64,000 nucleotides of DNA, from the NCBI RefSeq assembly GCF_002081715.1, contig NZ_MUKP01000004.1, forward strand, positions 1 through 64,000. The letters run 5' to 3'. Of the stretch, positions 8,917 to 17,555 are shown one piece after another. A model generated the notes under the pieces. The model was not told where the DNA came from and ran no database searches. It saw only the letters and a program-made list of their open reading frames with translations. How positions within the stretch are numbered: the first letter of the stretch is position 1; every line of letters starts with the position of its first letter. Origin of the DNA: Nocardia donostiensis (GTDB taxonomy: Bacteria; Actinomycetota; Actinomycetes; Mycobacteriales; Mycobacteriaceae). Position numbers and translations under genes: made by a program.

Positions 8917-10599
8917 GTGTCCGAATCCCTCGCGGCCGAGGCCGAAGTTGTTGTCGTCGGCGCAGGCCTGGCCGGGCTGGTCGCCACGTATGAACTGGTC
9001 CGCGCCGGACGCAAGGTGCTGGTACTCGATCAGGAGAACCGCAACAATCTCGGCGGCCAGGCGTTCTGGTCGCTGGGCGGTCTGTTCTTCGTCGACAGCC
9101 CGGAACAGCGACGCCTCGGTATCAAGGACTCCTACGAGCTGGCGCTGCAGGACTGGCTGGGTTCGGCCGGGTTCGACCGCGACGACGAAGACCACTGGGC
9201 CAGGCAGTGGGCGCGCGCGTACGTGCGGTTCGCCGCCACCGAGAAACGTGACTATCTGCGCGACCTCGGCCTGCGGGTGACACCGTTGGTCGGATGGGCC
9301 GAACGCGGCGGGGGCTCGGCCGACGGGCACGGCAACTCGGTGCCGCGGTTCCATCTGGCCTGGGGCACCGGGCCGGAGGTGGTGCGGGTGTTCGCCGAAC
9401 CGGTGCTCGACGCGGAGCGGCGCGGCCTGGTGCGTTTCGCGTTCCGGCATCGGGTCGACGAACTGATCGTCGACGGTGACACGGTCACGGGCGTGCGCGG
9501 CAGCGTGCTGGAACCCACCGAACTCGACCGTGGGCATGCTTCTTCGCGGACCGTGGTCGGTGACTTCGAATTCCGGGCCCGCGCAGTAGTGGTGACCTCC
9601 GGCGGTATCGGCCACAACTACGAGCTGATCCGCAAGAACTGGCCTGTCGATCGACTTGGCCCGGCACCGGAAACGCTCATCTCCGGTGTTCCCGCACATG
9701 TGGACGGGCGCATGCTCGGTATCACCGAGGCCGCGGGCGGTACCATCGTCAACCGCGACCGGATGTGGCACTACACCGAAGGCATCGTCAACTGGGACCC
9801 GATCTGGCCCGATCACGCCATCCGGATCATTCCCGGGCCGTCATCGATGTGGTTCGACGCCACCGGTAAGCGGCTGCCCCCGCCGTGTTTTCCCGGTTTC
9901 GACACCAACACCACCATGAAGGCGATACTGGCCACCGGCCACGACTACTCGTGGTTCGTGCTCACCCAGGCGATTATCGAGAAGGAGTTCGCGCTCTCGG
10001 GTTCAGAGCAGAACCCCGATATCACCGGCAAGGACATCAAGCTCACCCTCGCAAGCCGGGTCGCCAAGGGCGCACCGGGACCGGTGGAGGCATTCAAACA
10101 GCACGGAGTCGATTTCGTCGTCGCCGACACCCTCGACGAACTCGTCGCCGGAATGAACAAGATCGCCCGAGGCCCGCAGATCGACCGCGCCGACCTGGAA
10201 CGCCAGATCGTGGCCCGCGATCGGGAGATCACCAATCCCTTCACCAAGGACGCCCAGGTGATGGCGATCCACAATGCACGCCGCTATTTCGGCGACAAGG
10301 CGGGGCGGGTCGCCAAACCGCATCGCCTTCTCGACCCGGCAGCAGGCCCGCTCATCGCGGTCCGATTGAACATCCTCACCCGCAAAACTCTGGGCGGTCT
10401 GCAAACCAACCTGGACTCGCAGGTGATGCGCCCGGACGGGACCCCGCTGCCCGGACTGTACGCCGCGGGTGAGGTGGCTGGTTTCGGTGGCGGCGGCGTG
10501 CACGGATACAACGCGCTGGAGGGCACGTTCCTCGGCGGATGCATCTTCTCCGGCCGCGCTGCAGGCCGGGCGATCGCTGCGAGCCTGTCCGATTCCTGA
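8917..10599 (+). CDS. FAD-binding dehydrogenase, 3-ketosteroid dehydrogenase-like
   Basis: The 560-residue flavoprotein starts at a GTG, with AAGGA seven bases upstream. It opens with a Rossmann FAD site (VVVVGAGLAGLVATYELVRAGRKVLVLDQE) and ends with LPGLYAAGEVAGFGGGGVHGYNALEGTFLGGC, the second FAD contact of the fumarate reductase/KstD superfamily. It resembles the mycobacterial Rv0785-type dehydrogenases, whose substrates are not established, more than the confirmed 3-ketosteroid delta-1-dehydrogenases. It shares an operon with the TetR regulator. Its 3' end faces the IclR gene. The steroid link is by family resemblance only. Confidence 0.82.
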   Translation: MSESLAAEAEVVVVGAGLAGLVATYELVRAGRKVLVLDQENRNNLGGQAFWSLGGLFFVDSPEQRRLGIKDSYELALQDWLGSAGFDRDDEDHWARQWARAYVRFAATEKRDYLRDLGLRVTPLVGWAERGGGSADGHGNSVPRFHLAWGTGPEVVRVFAEPVLDAERRGLVRFAFRHRVDELIVDGDTVTGVRGSVLEPTELDRGHASSRTVVGDFEFRARAVVVTSGGIGHNYELIRKNWPVDRLGPAPETLISGVPAHVDGRMLGITEAAGGTIVNRDRMWHYTEGIVNWDPIWPDHAIRIIPGPSSMWFDATGKRLPPPCFPGFDTNTTMKAILATGHDYSWFVLTQAIIEKEFALSGSEQNPDITGKDIKLTLASRVAKGAPGPVEAFKQHGVDFVVADTLDELVAGMNKIARGPQIDRADLERQIVARDREITNPFTKDAQVMAIHNARRYFGDKAGRVAKPHRLLDPAAGPLIAVRLNILTRKTLGGLQTNLDSQVMRPDGTPLPGLYAAGEVAGFGGGGVHGYNALEGTFLGGCIFSGRAAGRAIAASLSDS

Positions 10600-10618
10600 C
10601 AACCGGCGCCGCGCGGGT

Positions 10619-11440
10619 TCAGGAGCCTGCCAGTAGCCGCGTGGCCTCTCCGGCCAACGCCAGCAGCAGCCGCGCCTGGTGGCCGGTATCCACCGGGCGG
10701 TCGCCGTCGACCCGCGAGGACAACGACAATGCGGCGACGGCGGTCCCGCGTTTGCGCACCGGGACCGCCACACACGCGATACCGGCGATCGATTCCTCGT
10801 TGTCGACGGCCACACCTTGCCGTTGGCGGATCCGGGCCAGCTCCCGATCCAGTTCGGTGCGGTCGCCGATGGTGCGCGGAGTGAGTTGCGGTAGCCGTTC
10901 CCGCAGCGACGCCACAGCGAACCCGGGCTCGAGCGCCGCGAGCATCGCCTTGCCGAGCGCGGTGCTGTGCGCGGGCATCCGGCCACCGAGCCGGGTGGGG
11001 ACGATCGCGGTCTGTCTGCCGCCCGCCTTGTCCAGGTAGAGCACATCGCGACCGTCGAGGATGCCGAGATGGCCGACAGTGTCGGTGCGCAGGCACAGTT
11101 CGTGCAGCAGCGGGCCGACCGCGGAGCGGATCTCGTTGTGGCCCGCGGCGAGCCCGCCCAACTCCAAGGCGCGCGTCCCCAGCCGGTAGCCGCCGGGCGC
11201 ATGGGCGAGCCACCGCAGCCGGATCATCTGGTCGAGTATGCGGTGCACGGTCGAACGCGGCAGACCGGTGCGTGCGACGAACTCGTGCAGGGTGAGGGTT
11301 GGTGTGGCGCTGTCGAAGGCGTCCAGGATCAGCGACATCCGCTCGATCATCGATACCGGCGGCGATATCCGGCGCGGCGGCCCGGCACCACGCCACGGCC
11401 CGCCGGGCTCCGGATGGTGACTCAGCAGCTCGACAGTCAA
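10619..11440 (-). CDS. IclR family transcriptional regulator
   Basis: The protein of about 273 residues has an N-terminal winged helix (MSLILDAFDSATPTLTLHEF, then GLPRSTVHRILDQMI) and a C-terminal IclR effector domain (VGHLGILDGRDVLYLDK, then AHSTALGKAMLA). The start chosen is the TTG at 11440, because GGAGG lies six bases upstream; the frame is open further up, but without a ribosome site. IclR proteins commonly control catabolism of aromatic or steroid-type compounds. It is convergent with the flavin dehydrogenase, only 19 bases apart. Its target is not evident. Confidence 0.87.
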   Translation of the reverse strand: MTVELLSHHPEPGGPWRGAGPPRRISPPVSMIERMSLILDAFDSATPTLTLHEFVARTGLPRSTVHRILDQMIRLRWLAHAPGGYRLGTRALELGGLAAGHNEIRSAVGPLLHELCLRTDTVGHLGILDGRDVLYLDKAGGRQTAIVPTRLGGRMPAHSTALGKAMLAALEPGFAVASLRERLPQLTPRTIGDRTELDRELARIRQRQGVAVDNEESIAGIACVAVPVRKRGTAVAALSLSSRVDGDRPVDTGHQARLLLALAGEATRLLAGS

Positions 11441-11567
11441 TCCCAACCTCCATCGTGCGGCCCGATTCAGCATATGAGCGCGGTCGCACACCGTATCGAG
11501 ATTCGCGCGGACATCGCTGTGCGAACTGTCACACGGGAACTGCCCCGCTACCGGGCGGCGCCGCGGA

Positions 11568-12011
11568 TCACAGGCCGGGCCAGCCGTAATGCTGCGTTCC
11601 CGGCGCCGGTCCCGCCAGACGAGACGGCGCAGCATCGGCCGGCGGCGCCTGCTCGGGCGCGACGGCGTGTTCACGGCGGAACGCTTCGATATCCATCCAG
11701 CGAAGGTGCTGGACCAGCTCCTCTAGTTGCTCCCCCGGCAGGAAACCGGCCTGCGAATACACCAGCGTTCCTTCGCGGAACCCCATGAGCCAGGGGAAGG
11801 CGTCGACCCGGGAGGTGGCCATCAGGGCCTGTTCGGCTTCGCCGTCGACCGTGGCGTGCACAATATCCGGGTGCGATGCGGCCGACTGCTGATAGATCGG
11901 CGCGAAACGGCTGCACCAACTGCACCACGACGCCCAGAACTCCACCAGGACGATGTGGTGGCCGGTAACGGTCCGGTTGAACGTCTGCTGGGTCAATGGT
12001 GTCGTAGGCAT
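11568..12011 (-). CDS. Thioredoxin family protein
   Basis: The 147-residue protein starts at the ATG at 12011, with GGGAGG about six bases upstream. Residues 21-33 read VLVEFWASWCSWC: a thioredoxin active site with the dipeptide Ser-Trp between the cysteines instead of the usual Gly-Pro. FPWLMGF supplies the cis-proline loop region with a shift in the usual motif. About 35 extra Ala/Pro-rich residues at the C-terminus follow the thioredoxin fold. No signal peptide is seen, so it should act in the cytoplasm as a disulfide reductase or a co-chaperone. It lies upstream of the IclR gene on the same strand, with 127 bases between them. Confidence 0.82.
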   Translation of the reverse strand: MPTTPLTQQTFNRTVTGHHIVLVEFWASWCSWCSRFAPIYQQSAASHPDIVHATVDGEAEQALMATSRVDAFPWLMGFREGTLVYSQAGFLPGEQLEELVQHLRWMDIEAFRREHAVAPEQAPPADAAPSRLAGPAPGTQHYGWPGL

Positions 12012-12339
12012 CTGATCCCTCCCGGCGGGCCCGCGCCGCGCGCGGACGAGCCTGTATGGACAAGCGATCTCGTATCCTCGCACGGACTTCTACCGGTCGC
12101 CCGACGAGCCTCCAGCACCTGCCATACCGCGCATCGCCTATGCGACATACTCCGGTCACGCTCGGCCGACCGGGACTGTGACGGTGCATGCTGAAACTGC
12201 TGGGAACAGCGTCTCGCTGTGGCCGATGCGCTTTCGGTCTCCTGTGCGTCCCGGTGCAGTGGCGCCCGAACCGATGAGAACCCGGGAGTTGACCCGTCTG
12301 TACTCGCGTCCGGGCAGTGCGAGAAAGTGAGGAACAGCG
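12012..12339. other. Intergenic, no gene seen
   Basis: This 328-base stretch separates the divergent thioredoxin-like and DinB-fold genes. It should hold both promoters; GTGAGG is positioned as ribosome site for the gene at 12340. No conserved ORF, RNA gene or clear palindrome was recognised. Confidence 0.4.
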
Positions 12340-12972
12340 ATGGCCGATACCCCCGAGGTGCGAGCAGCGGTCGCGGCGCAGCGCCGTGATCTGGTCGAAC
12401 TGCTCGGCGGCTTCGACGAGGCGCAGTGGGAGGCGCCGAGCCTGTGCGCGGGCTGGCGGGTGCGGGAGGTGGTTGCGCACATCACCATGCCGTACCGGTT
12501 CTCGCTGCCCCGGTTCGTGTTCGGGATGATCAAGGCCAGGGGCGATTTCAACCGGATGGCCGATCGTGCAGCCCGCGCCGACACCACGCGGTACAGCGAC
12601 GCCGAACTGCTCGCCTCGCTGCGCGACAACGTGGATCATCCGTGGAAGCCGCCGCGCGGCGGTTTCGTCGGTGCGCTGAGCCACGACGTGATCCACGGCC
12701 TCGACATCGTGGTCGCGCTCGGCCTCGACCATCCGGTGCCCGCCGACCGGCTGCGCCTGGTGCTCGACGCCATCGAACCGCGGAACGTCTCCTATTTCGG
12801 TGTCGATCTCGACGGCGTCCGGTTACGCGCCGACGATCTCGACTGGAGCTACGGCGAGGGCGCTGAACTGACCGGCAACGCTCAGCATCTGCTGCTGGCC
12901 CTGTCCGGACGCACCCTGCCCACTGGCACACTGCACGGCTCCCCCGCCGCCCGCTTCACCCGAGCCGGGTAA
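12340..12972 (+). CDS. Maleylpyruvate isomerase N-terminal / DinB-fold protein
   Basis: This 210-residue protein has the actinobacterial pattern in which SLCAGWRVREVVAHIT carries the first metal-binding His, and GALSHDVIHGLDIVVALG carries two more His residues. These three His form the zinc site of mycothiol-dependent maleylpyruvate isomerases and DinB-like thiol transferases. It therefore probably uses mycothiol as cofactor in the cytoplasm, for isomerisation, S-transfer or detoxification; the substrate is unknown. GAGG precedes the ATG by 7 bases. It is convergent with leuA. Confidence 0.83.
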   Translation: MADTPEVRAAVAAQRRDLVELLGGFDEAQWEAPSLCAGWRVREVVAHITMPYRFSLPRFVFGMIKARGDFNRMADRAARADTTRYSDAELLASLRDNVDHPWKPPRGGFVGALSHDVIHGLDIVVALGLDHPVPADRLRLVLDAIEPRNVSYFGVDLDGVRLRADDLDWSYGEGAELTGNAQHLLLALSGRTLPTGTLHGSPAARFTRAG

Positions 12973-13067
12973 CCGCGCGGCCACAAGCCCGCAGTTACCC
13001 GTCCCCGTGCAGTGGACGCCGATCTGCGGCTCGGCGGACGGCACCGGCGGCCGGGCCCGCTGTGGCG

Positions 13068-14822
13068 TCAGGCGCCGGCGGCGGCGCGCAGCAGCGCCGC
13101 GATGGTGGCGTCGCGCACCGTATCGCCCAGCCCTGCGCACCAGCCGCGCCGGTCACCCGCCCGGTATTCGAGATAGGCGATCATCCGGCCGGGCAACTGC
13201 TGGGTGTCCACCGTCAGCGGTTCGACAGCGCGACCGGCCTCGGCCAGTGCGGCCGTAACGGCGGCGATCGGATCGTCGCCGGGGTGTTCGCTGGCCCGGC
13301 TCGCTCCGTCGACAGTAAGAGTGACGCCGATGAACGGCGCAGTCTCCGATCCCGAAGCACGCCATTCCTTCAACTCCACCGCTGGGCCGTCCGGCTGCTC
13401 CAGGTACACCTGGTCGAACAGGTCCCGCAGTTCGGCGGCGGTGACCTCACCTCCGGTGCCGTCGGTGTGTTCCTGCACGTGCCGCGCGAAATCGATCTGC
13501 AGCCGACGCGGCAGTTCCATCCCGTACCCGGTGCACAAGAGGTAGGCGATACCACCCTTGCCGGATTGCGAATTGACCCGGACGACGGCCGTGTAGTCGC
13601 GGCCGATATCAGTGGGGTCGATCGGCAGATACGGAACGCGCCATTCGATCTCGCTTTCCGACCGACCTGTTGCCGCCGCCCTGGTGCGGTGCTCGGCCAG
13701 CCCTTTGCTGATCGCGTCCTGATGGGTGCCGGAAAACGCGGTATGCACCAGATCGCCCACATAGGGATGACGTTCATGGACAGGCAGGCGAGTGCAGTAT
13801 TCGACGGTGCGGCGGATTTCGTCGATATCGGAGAAGTCGATCATCGGATCGACGCCCTGGGCGTGCAGATTCAAGGCGAGAGTGGCGATATCGACGTTTC
13901 CGGTGCGTTCCCCATTGCCGAAAACACAACCTTCGACTCGTTGCGCGCCTGCGAGCACCGCCAGTTCCGCGCAGGCGATCCCGGTGCCGCGATCGTTGTG
14001 CGGATGTACCGACAGGATGATGCCGTCGCGGCGGGCCAGGTTGCGATGCATGTATTCGATCTGATCTGCGTAGACGTTGGGGGTGGCGACCTCCACGGTG
14101 GCGGGCAGGTTCACGATTACCGGGCGCTGCGGTGTCGCGTCCCACAGTTCGGTCACCTGATCGCAGATGTCGAGTGCGTAGCCGGGTTCGGTCAAGTTGA
14201 ACACCTCCGGCGAGAACTCGAACCGCACATCGGGCAGATCACCCGCACAGTCCAGCACCGCGCGGGCACCGTCGAGGATCAGCGCACACAGCTCACCGAT
14301 GTCCTTGCCCAGCACGGTTTCCCGCCATACCGGTGCGGTGGCGGTGTACATGTGCACGACCACCTGGTTGCGCAGTCCGCGCACCGAGTCGACGGTGCGT
14401 TCGATGAGGTCGCGGCGGGCGGGGGTGAAGACAACGACGGTGACGTCTGCGGGCGCGATATCGGTGTCGGCGAGCAACCGTACAAAGTCGTAGTCGGTCT
14501 GCGACGCCGACGGATAGCCGACCTCGATTTCCTTGTATCCCATGGCGACGAGCAGTTCGAAGAACCGGCGTTTGCGGCTGGGGTCCATGGGCTCGGCGAG
14601 TGCCTGGTTGCCGTCTCGCAGGTCCACCGGCACCCACAGCGGGGCGCGCTCGATGCGGGCTTGCGGCCAATTCCTTTGACTGAGCGGGACTTCCACCCGG
14701 TCGTAGACATTGCGGTACCGATGCGAAGGCATCTGAGAGGGTCGCTGCCGGTTCCACGCCGGCGCGTCGGCGGGTACGGCGCCACCGGGGGTGTCGATGG
14801 TGGGAAAGGTGCGCGTGCTCAT
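13068..14822 (-). CDS. leuA: 2-isopropylmalate synthase
   Basis: The 584-residue enzyme condenses acetyl-CoA with 2-ketoisovalerate, the first committed step of leucine synthesis. The catalytic HMGL-like barrel shows LRDGNQAL (substrate and metal-binding Arg-Asp), [11 protein letters not shown] and [15 protein letters not shown] (metal-binding His-x-His). [10 protein letters not shown] and [10 protein letters not shown] are further family signatures. The last 130 residues form the leucine-binding regulatory domain, expected to give feedback inhibition. AGGAAGAAG lies just upstream of the ATG. Transcription passes through a leucine leader peptide and attenuator (14823-14946). A GntR-family gene diverges on the other side. 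Confidence 0.96.
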   Translation of the reverse strand: MSTRTFPTIDTPGGAVPADAPAWNRQRPSQMPSHRYRNVYDRVEVPLSQRNWPQARIERAPLWVPVDLRDGNQALAEPMDPSRKRRFFELLVAMGYKEIEVGYPSASQTDYDFVRLLADTDIAPADVTVVVFTPARRDLIERTVDSVRGLRNQVVVHMYTATAPVWRETVLGKDIGELCALILDGARAVLDCAGDLPDVRFEFSPEVFNLTEPGYALDICDQVTELWDATPQRPVIVNLPATVEVATPNVYADQIEYMHRNLARRDGIILSVHPHNDRGTGIACAELAVLAGAQRVEGCVFGNGERTGNVDIATLALNLHAQGVDPMIDFSDIDEIRRTVEYCTRLPVHERHPYVGDLVHTAFSGTHQDAISKGLAEHRTRAAATGRSESEIEWRVPYLPIDPTDIGRDYTAVVRVNSQSGKGGIAYLLCTGYGMELPRRLQIDFARHVQEHTDGTGGEVTAAELRDLFDQVYLEQPDGPAVELKEWRASGSETAPFIGVTLTVDGASRASEHPGDDPIAAVTAALAEAGRAVEPLTVDTQQLPGRMIAYLEYRAGDRRGWCAGLGDTVRDATIAALLRAAAGA

Positions 14823-14946
14823 GGTCTTCTTCCTGGCCTGTTGCCGTCACGAATGCAGTGACCGGCCGCCGACGGACCCCACGGCGGGGTGGCCGGTCGT
14901 ATCAGGCCCCGCCGTGGCGGCGGAGGAGAAGCACGGGGCGGAACAT
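14823..14946 (-). promoter_or_regulatory. Leucine attenuator upstream of leuA
   Basis: The 124 bases before leuA hold a leader peptide and competing hairpins. On the mRNA, GACCGGCC (14891-14898) pairs with GGCCGGTC (14860-14867) to enclose a terminator-like hairpin with an inner CCCC/GGGG stem. Alternatively, CCACGGCGGGG at the end of the leader ORF (14907-14917) can pair over 11 bp with CCCCGCCGTGG (14879-14889), which would break that hairpin. Stalling at the leucine codons should favour the alternative pairing and let leuA be expressed. Confidence 0.78.
14902..14946 (-). CDS. leuL: Leucine leader peptide
   Basis: A 14-residue peptide, MFRPVLLLRRHGGA, ends in TGA 79 bases before leuA. Three consecutive leucine codons (CTT CTC CTC) in so short a peptide directly before a leucine biosynthesis gene are the signature of ribosome-mediated attenuation. 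The final codons overlap the strand that pairs with downstream RNA. The peptide itself has no expected function apart from its translation. Its ribosome site is weak (AGAG about 10 bases upstream). Confidence 0.78.
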   Translation of the reverse strand: MFRPVLLLRRHGGA

Positions 14947-14990
14947 ATGGCAGACTCTACACAACTCCTCAGACAAGTAGCGAGGTTTAC

Positions 14991-15662
14991 GTGGTTTCCG
15001 AGATACGTCGCCACCCACTGGCCGAACAGACGGCAGCGGTGCTGCTCGACCGGATCCGTCACGGCGAATGGCCGCTGGGGCACCGGCTGCCCGGCGAGAC
15101 GACACTGGCCGCTCAGCTCGGCGTCGGCCGCTCCACCGTGCGGGAGGCGGTCCGCGAACTGGCGGGCAAAGGGGTGCTGAGCAGCCGTCAGGGAGCAGGG
15201 GTTTTCGTCACCGCGGTCGATATCGTCGAGGACTGGGATATCGTGTTGCGCCGCGCCACCATCGTCGCCGTGATCGAGGCGCGGATCGCCATCGAGGCGG
15301 AGGCCGCCGCGCTGGCCGCGCTGCGGCGCACCCCCGCCGACCTGCGAACCATTCGCCGAACACTGGGAAAACGGAGCACCGAGGGACAGTCGGTAGCCGA
15401 GCACGTGGACGCCGATATGGCGTTTCACCGCGCGGTCGTGATCGCCGCGCACAACGACATCCTCACCCAGTTGTTCGACAGCTTCCTGCCCCGGCTGCGG
15501 CTGGCGATGATCGATATGCTGACCATCCGGCCGGTCCCCGCACCAGCCGCCGACCAGGCGGCACACGAGCATCTGGCCGACGCGATCGCGGCCCGCAACC
15601 CCACCGCGGCGGCCGAATCCAGCCGCACCCATCTGCAGGCCATGAAGGAGTCTTTCCGGTGA
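14991..15662 (+). CDS. GntR/FadR family transcriptional regulator
   Basis: The protein of about 223 residues starts at the GTG at 14991, with GAGG five bases upstream. Residues about 8-70 form the winged helix (HPLAEQTAAVLLDRIRHGEW, then GETTLAAQLGVGRSTVREAV). The rest is an all-helical FCD ligand domain with His residues in DADMAFHRAVVIAAHND and HEHLADAIAARN that bind a metal in many members. It diverges from leuA, whose promoter must lie in or near the first codons of this gene. The ABC ATPase gene overlaps its stop codon, so the two are co-transcribed. A role in leuA control is possible but untested. Confidence 0.86.
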   Translation: MVSEIRRHPLAEQTAAVLLDRIRHGEWPLGHRLPGETTLAAQLGVGRSTVREAVRELAGKGVLSSRQGAGVFVTAVDIVEDWDIVLRRATIVAVIEARIAIEAEAAALAALRRTPADLRTIRRTLGKRSTEGQSVAEHVDADMAFHRAVVIAAHNDILTQLFDSFLPRLRLAMIDMLTIRPVPAPAADQAAHEHLADAIAARNPTAAAESSRTHLQAMKESFR

Positions 15663-16459
15663 ATGTCACCCCGGTACTGGAACTGACGGAGGTCACCTTC
15701 CGGCGTGACGGCAATCAGATCATCGACGGCATCTCGCTCACGGTGCGCTCCGGCGAACACTGGGCGCTGCTCGGCCCCAACGGGGCGGGTAAAAGCACCC
15801 TGCTCGGTTTCTGTGGGGCGCGCACTCACCCCACCTCGGGAACCGTGCGGGTGCTGGGCGAACAACTGGGGCGGGTGGAACTGCAGCGGCTGCGCCGCTC
15901 GATCGGCCATGTCGATCCACGCCACCCGCTGCGTTCACCGCTCACGGTCCGCGAGGTGGTGCTCACCGGCCGCACCGGCAGTATCGACATACCGCAGCGG
16001 TGGGCACCGTCCGCCGACGAACTCGCCCGCGCCGCGGCCGTGATCGACACCGTCGGCATGTCGGCCAAAGCCGACCGCACCTGGCCGACTCTGTCCCAGG
16101 GGGAACGCGGCCGCACCCTGATCGCCCGTGCGCTCATCACCGAGCCCCGCTTGCTGCTGCTGGACGAGCCGTCGACCGGGCTCGACGTGGCCGCCCGCGA
16201 ACAACTCCTGCACACCGTGGACGCCCTCGGCCGCACCCACCCTGATATCGCCTCGATCCTGGTCACCCACCACCTCGAGGAGCTGCCCAGCAGCACCACC
16301 CATGCCATGCTTATCGCAGGCGGACGCACCGTCGCCGCCGGTCCAGCCGCCGAAACCATCACCACCGCAGCCATTTCCGCGGCCTTCGACCACCCCGTGC
16401 ACGTCGGCTACGACGGACAGCGCTGGACTGCCCGCTCACCGCTACCACAGGCGATATGA
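15659..16459 (+). CDS. ABC transporter ATP-binding protein, orphan
   Basis: The 266-residue ATPase starts at a GTG that overlaps the TGA of the GntR gene (GTGA), indicating translational coupling. It has Walker A GPNGAGKST, the signature LSQGERGR, Walker B LLLLDEPS and the switch His in LVTHHLEE. It most resembles YlmA/ModF-type stand-alone ATPases. No permease or binding protein is adjacent, so either its membrane partner is encoded elsewhere or it acts in another process such as translation or repair. A TnpB remnant begins at its stop codon. Confidence 0.85.
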   Translation: MNVTPVLELTEVTFRRDGNQIIDGISLTVRSGEHWALLGPNGAGKSTLLGFCGARTHPTSGTVRVLGEQLGRVELQRLRRSIGHVDPRHPLRSPLTVREVVLTGRTGSIDIPQRWAPSADELARAAAVIDTVGMSAKADRTWPTLSQGERGRTLIARALITEPRLLLLDEPSTGLDVAAREQLLHTVDALGRTHPDIASILVTHHLEELPSSTTHAMLIAGGRTVAAGPAAETITTAAISAAFDHPVHVGYDGQRWTARSPLPQAI

Positions 16460-16500
16460 CGTCCGGCGATCGAACAACCTCCCGGTACCGGCGCACCGCC

Positions 16501-16692
16501 GGACCGGAACCGTTGTCGGTGCGGTCGTGGGCCTATGCGTGCGGCGCAGCCCATGACCGCGACCTGAACGCTGCGAACAATATCCTCGCGACGGGGCTGA
16601 AGAGGGCCATAAGCCCTGCCGCCCGGCCGAAGGCAAGTCCCGATGAGACAGGAACTCACCGCACGGAGAACATCGCAGGTGTTCCCGCATAG
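16501..16692 (+). pseudogene. TnpB (IS605/IS1341 type) C-terminal remnant
   Basis: The translation reads PEPLSVRSWAYACGAAHD, then RDLNAANNILATGLKRAI: the second half of the TnpB zinc ribbon and the RuvC-III block with the catalytic Asp of HDRDLNAA. Intact family members have WTC-x2-CG at the ribbon; here the first Cys is lost (WAYACG). About 300 N-terminal residues, including RuvC-I and II, are missing. It is followed by a tail (DETGTHRT) and a hairpin-rich end (TCCCGG / CCGGGA near 16696-16717). This is a clear decayed transposon end inserted right after the ABC gene. Confidence 0.75.
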
Positions 16693-16715
16693 GGGTCCCG
16701 GCCGTGCACGACCGG

Positions 16716-16741
16716 GAGAACGTTAACGATAACGTGTTCTC
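16716..16741 (+). promoter_or_regulatory. Palindromic operator, AACGTGTT core
   Basis: GAGAAC at 16716-16721 and GTTCTC at 16736-16741 form an inverted repeat directly before the thioesterase ATG. Its right part, 16728-16741, contains the AACnnGTT core (AACGTGTT) of KstR-type TetR sites, with G/C instead of T/A at the outer positions. It is so close to the start codon that the mRNA may be leaderless. Confidence 0.5.
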
Positions 16742-17410
16742 ATGGACGAACAACGGCCCGGGCACGGGCTGCCGAGTGCCGAGCACCACGAGGGCGCTTT
16801 CCGGCCTATGTCGGAGCTGATCGACGCGGTGCGCAATACCGACACCCTGCGCGGCGGACCGCACTACGGGATGTTCATCGAACAGGTGCGCACACTCATG
16901 GACCGGGTCAGGCTGGCCTGCCCGTCCGACGAGGTGGCACTCGAGGCGATCAGCGTGCTGGAGAAGCTCAACGACCGGCTGGAAACAACGGTGGTGGACG
17001 AATGGTCGACCCCCAACTGGACCCGCTTCGACCTCCCTGCCCACGGCAACATCACCCTGCCGCCGTACGAGGTCGATGAGGCTAACGCCGACGGTGTACG
17101 TGCCCGCATCATCTACCGCACCTTCTACCTGGGCGGTAACGCGGCCGTGCACGGCGGCCATATCTCGCTCGGCTTCGACAATCTGATGGGCATGGCGGCC
17201 GCAGCGCACAGCGGCGGCATCACCCGCACCGCTTCCCTCACTGTCGACTACCGCTCGGTCACCCCGCTCGACACCGAACTGCAACTGCATGCGTGGGCCG
17301 AGAACCGTGACGGCCGCAAGATTTATATCCGCGCGACCTTGCACCACGGGGAACGTCTCTGCGCCGAAGCCACCGGCCTGTTCATCGTCCTCGAACCAGG
17401 ACAGGCCTGA
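16742..17410 (+). CDS. PaaI-type hotdog-fold thioesterase
   Basis: The 222-residue protein has about 110 N-terminal residues of helical sequence and then a hotdog fold with GGNAAVHGGHISLGFDNLMGMAA. There the HGG and the downstream acidic residue are the usual active-site area of PaaI/YbgC-like acyl-CoA thioesterases. It would hydrolyse an acyl-CoA in the cytoplasm; substrate unknown. It starts at the ATG at 16742, abutting the palindrome 16716-16741. It is convergent with the sulfotransferase gene and may belong to the same lipid-related regulon because of the shared operator core. Confidence 0.82.
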   Translation: MDEQRPGHGLPSAEHHEGAFRPMSELIDAVRNTDTLRGGPHYGMFIEQVRTLMDRVRLACPSDEVALEAISVLEKLNDRLETTVVDEWSTPNWTRFDLPAHGNITLPPYEVDEANADGVRARIIYRTFYLGGNAAVHGGHISLGFDNLMGMAAAAHSGGITRTASLTVDYRSVTPLDTELQLHAWAENRDGRKIYIRATLHHGERLCAEATGLFIVLEPGQA

Positions 17411-17555
17411 CCTGGCGGCAGGGACTGACCGTGCGGCAGCCCGCCGAGCCGGTTGGGGTCCGCGTGGCACAGCCCCCGTTCTCGGCGGATCTGCTCGAAC
17501 TACTCCCACGGTTTATAGGGGTACAGTTTTGAACCTGTACCCCTATAAATAGGGA

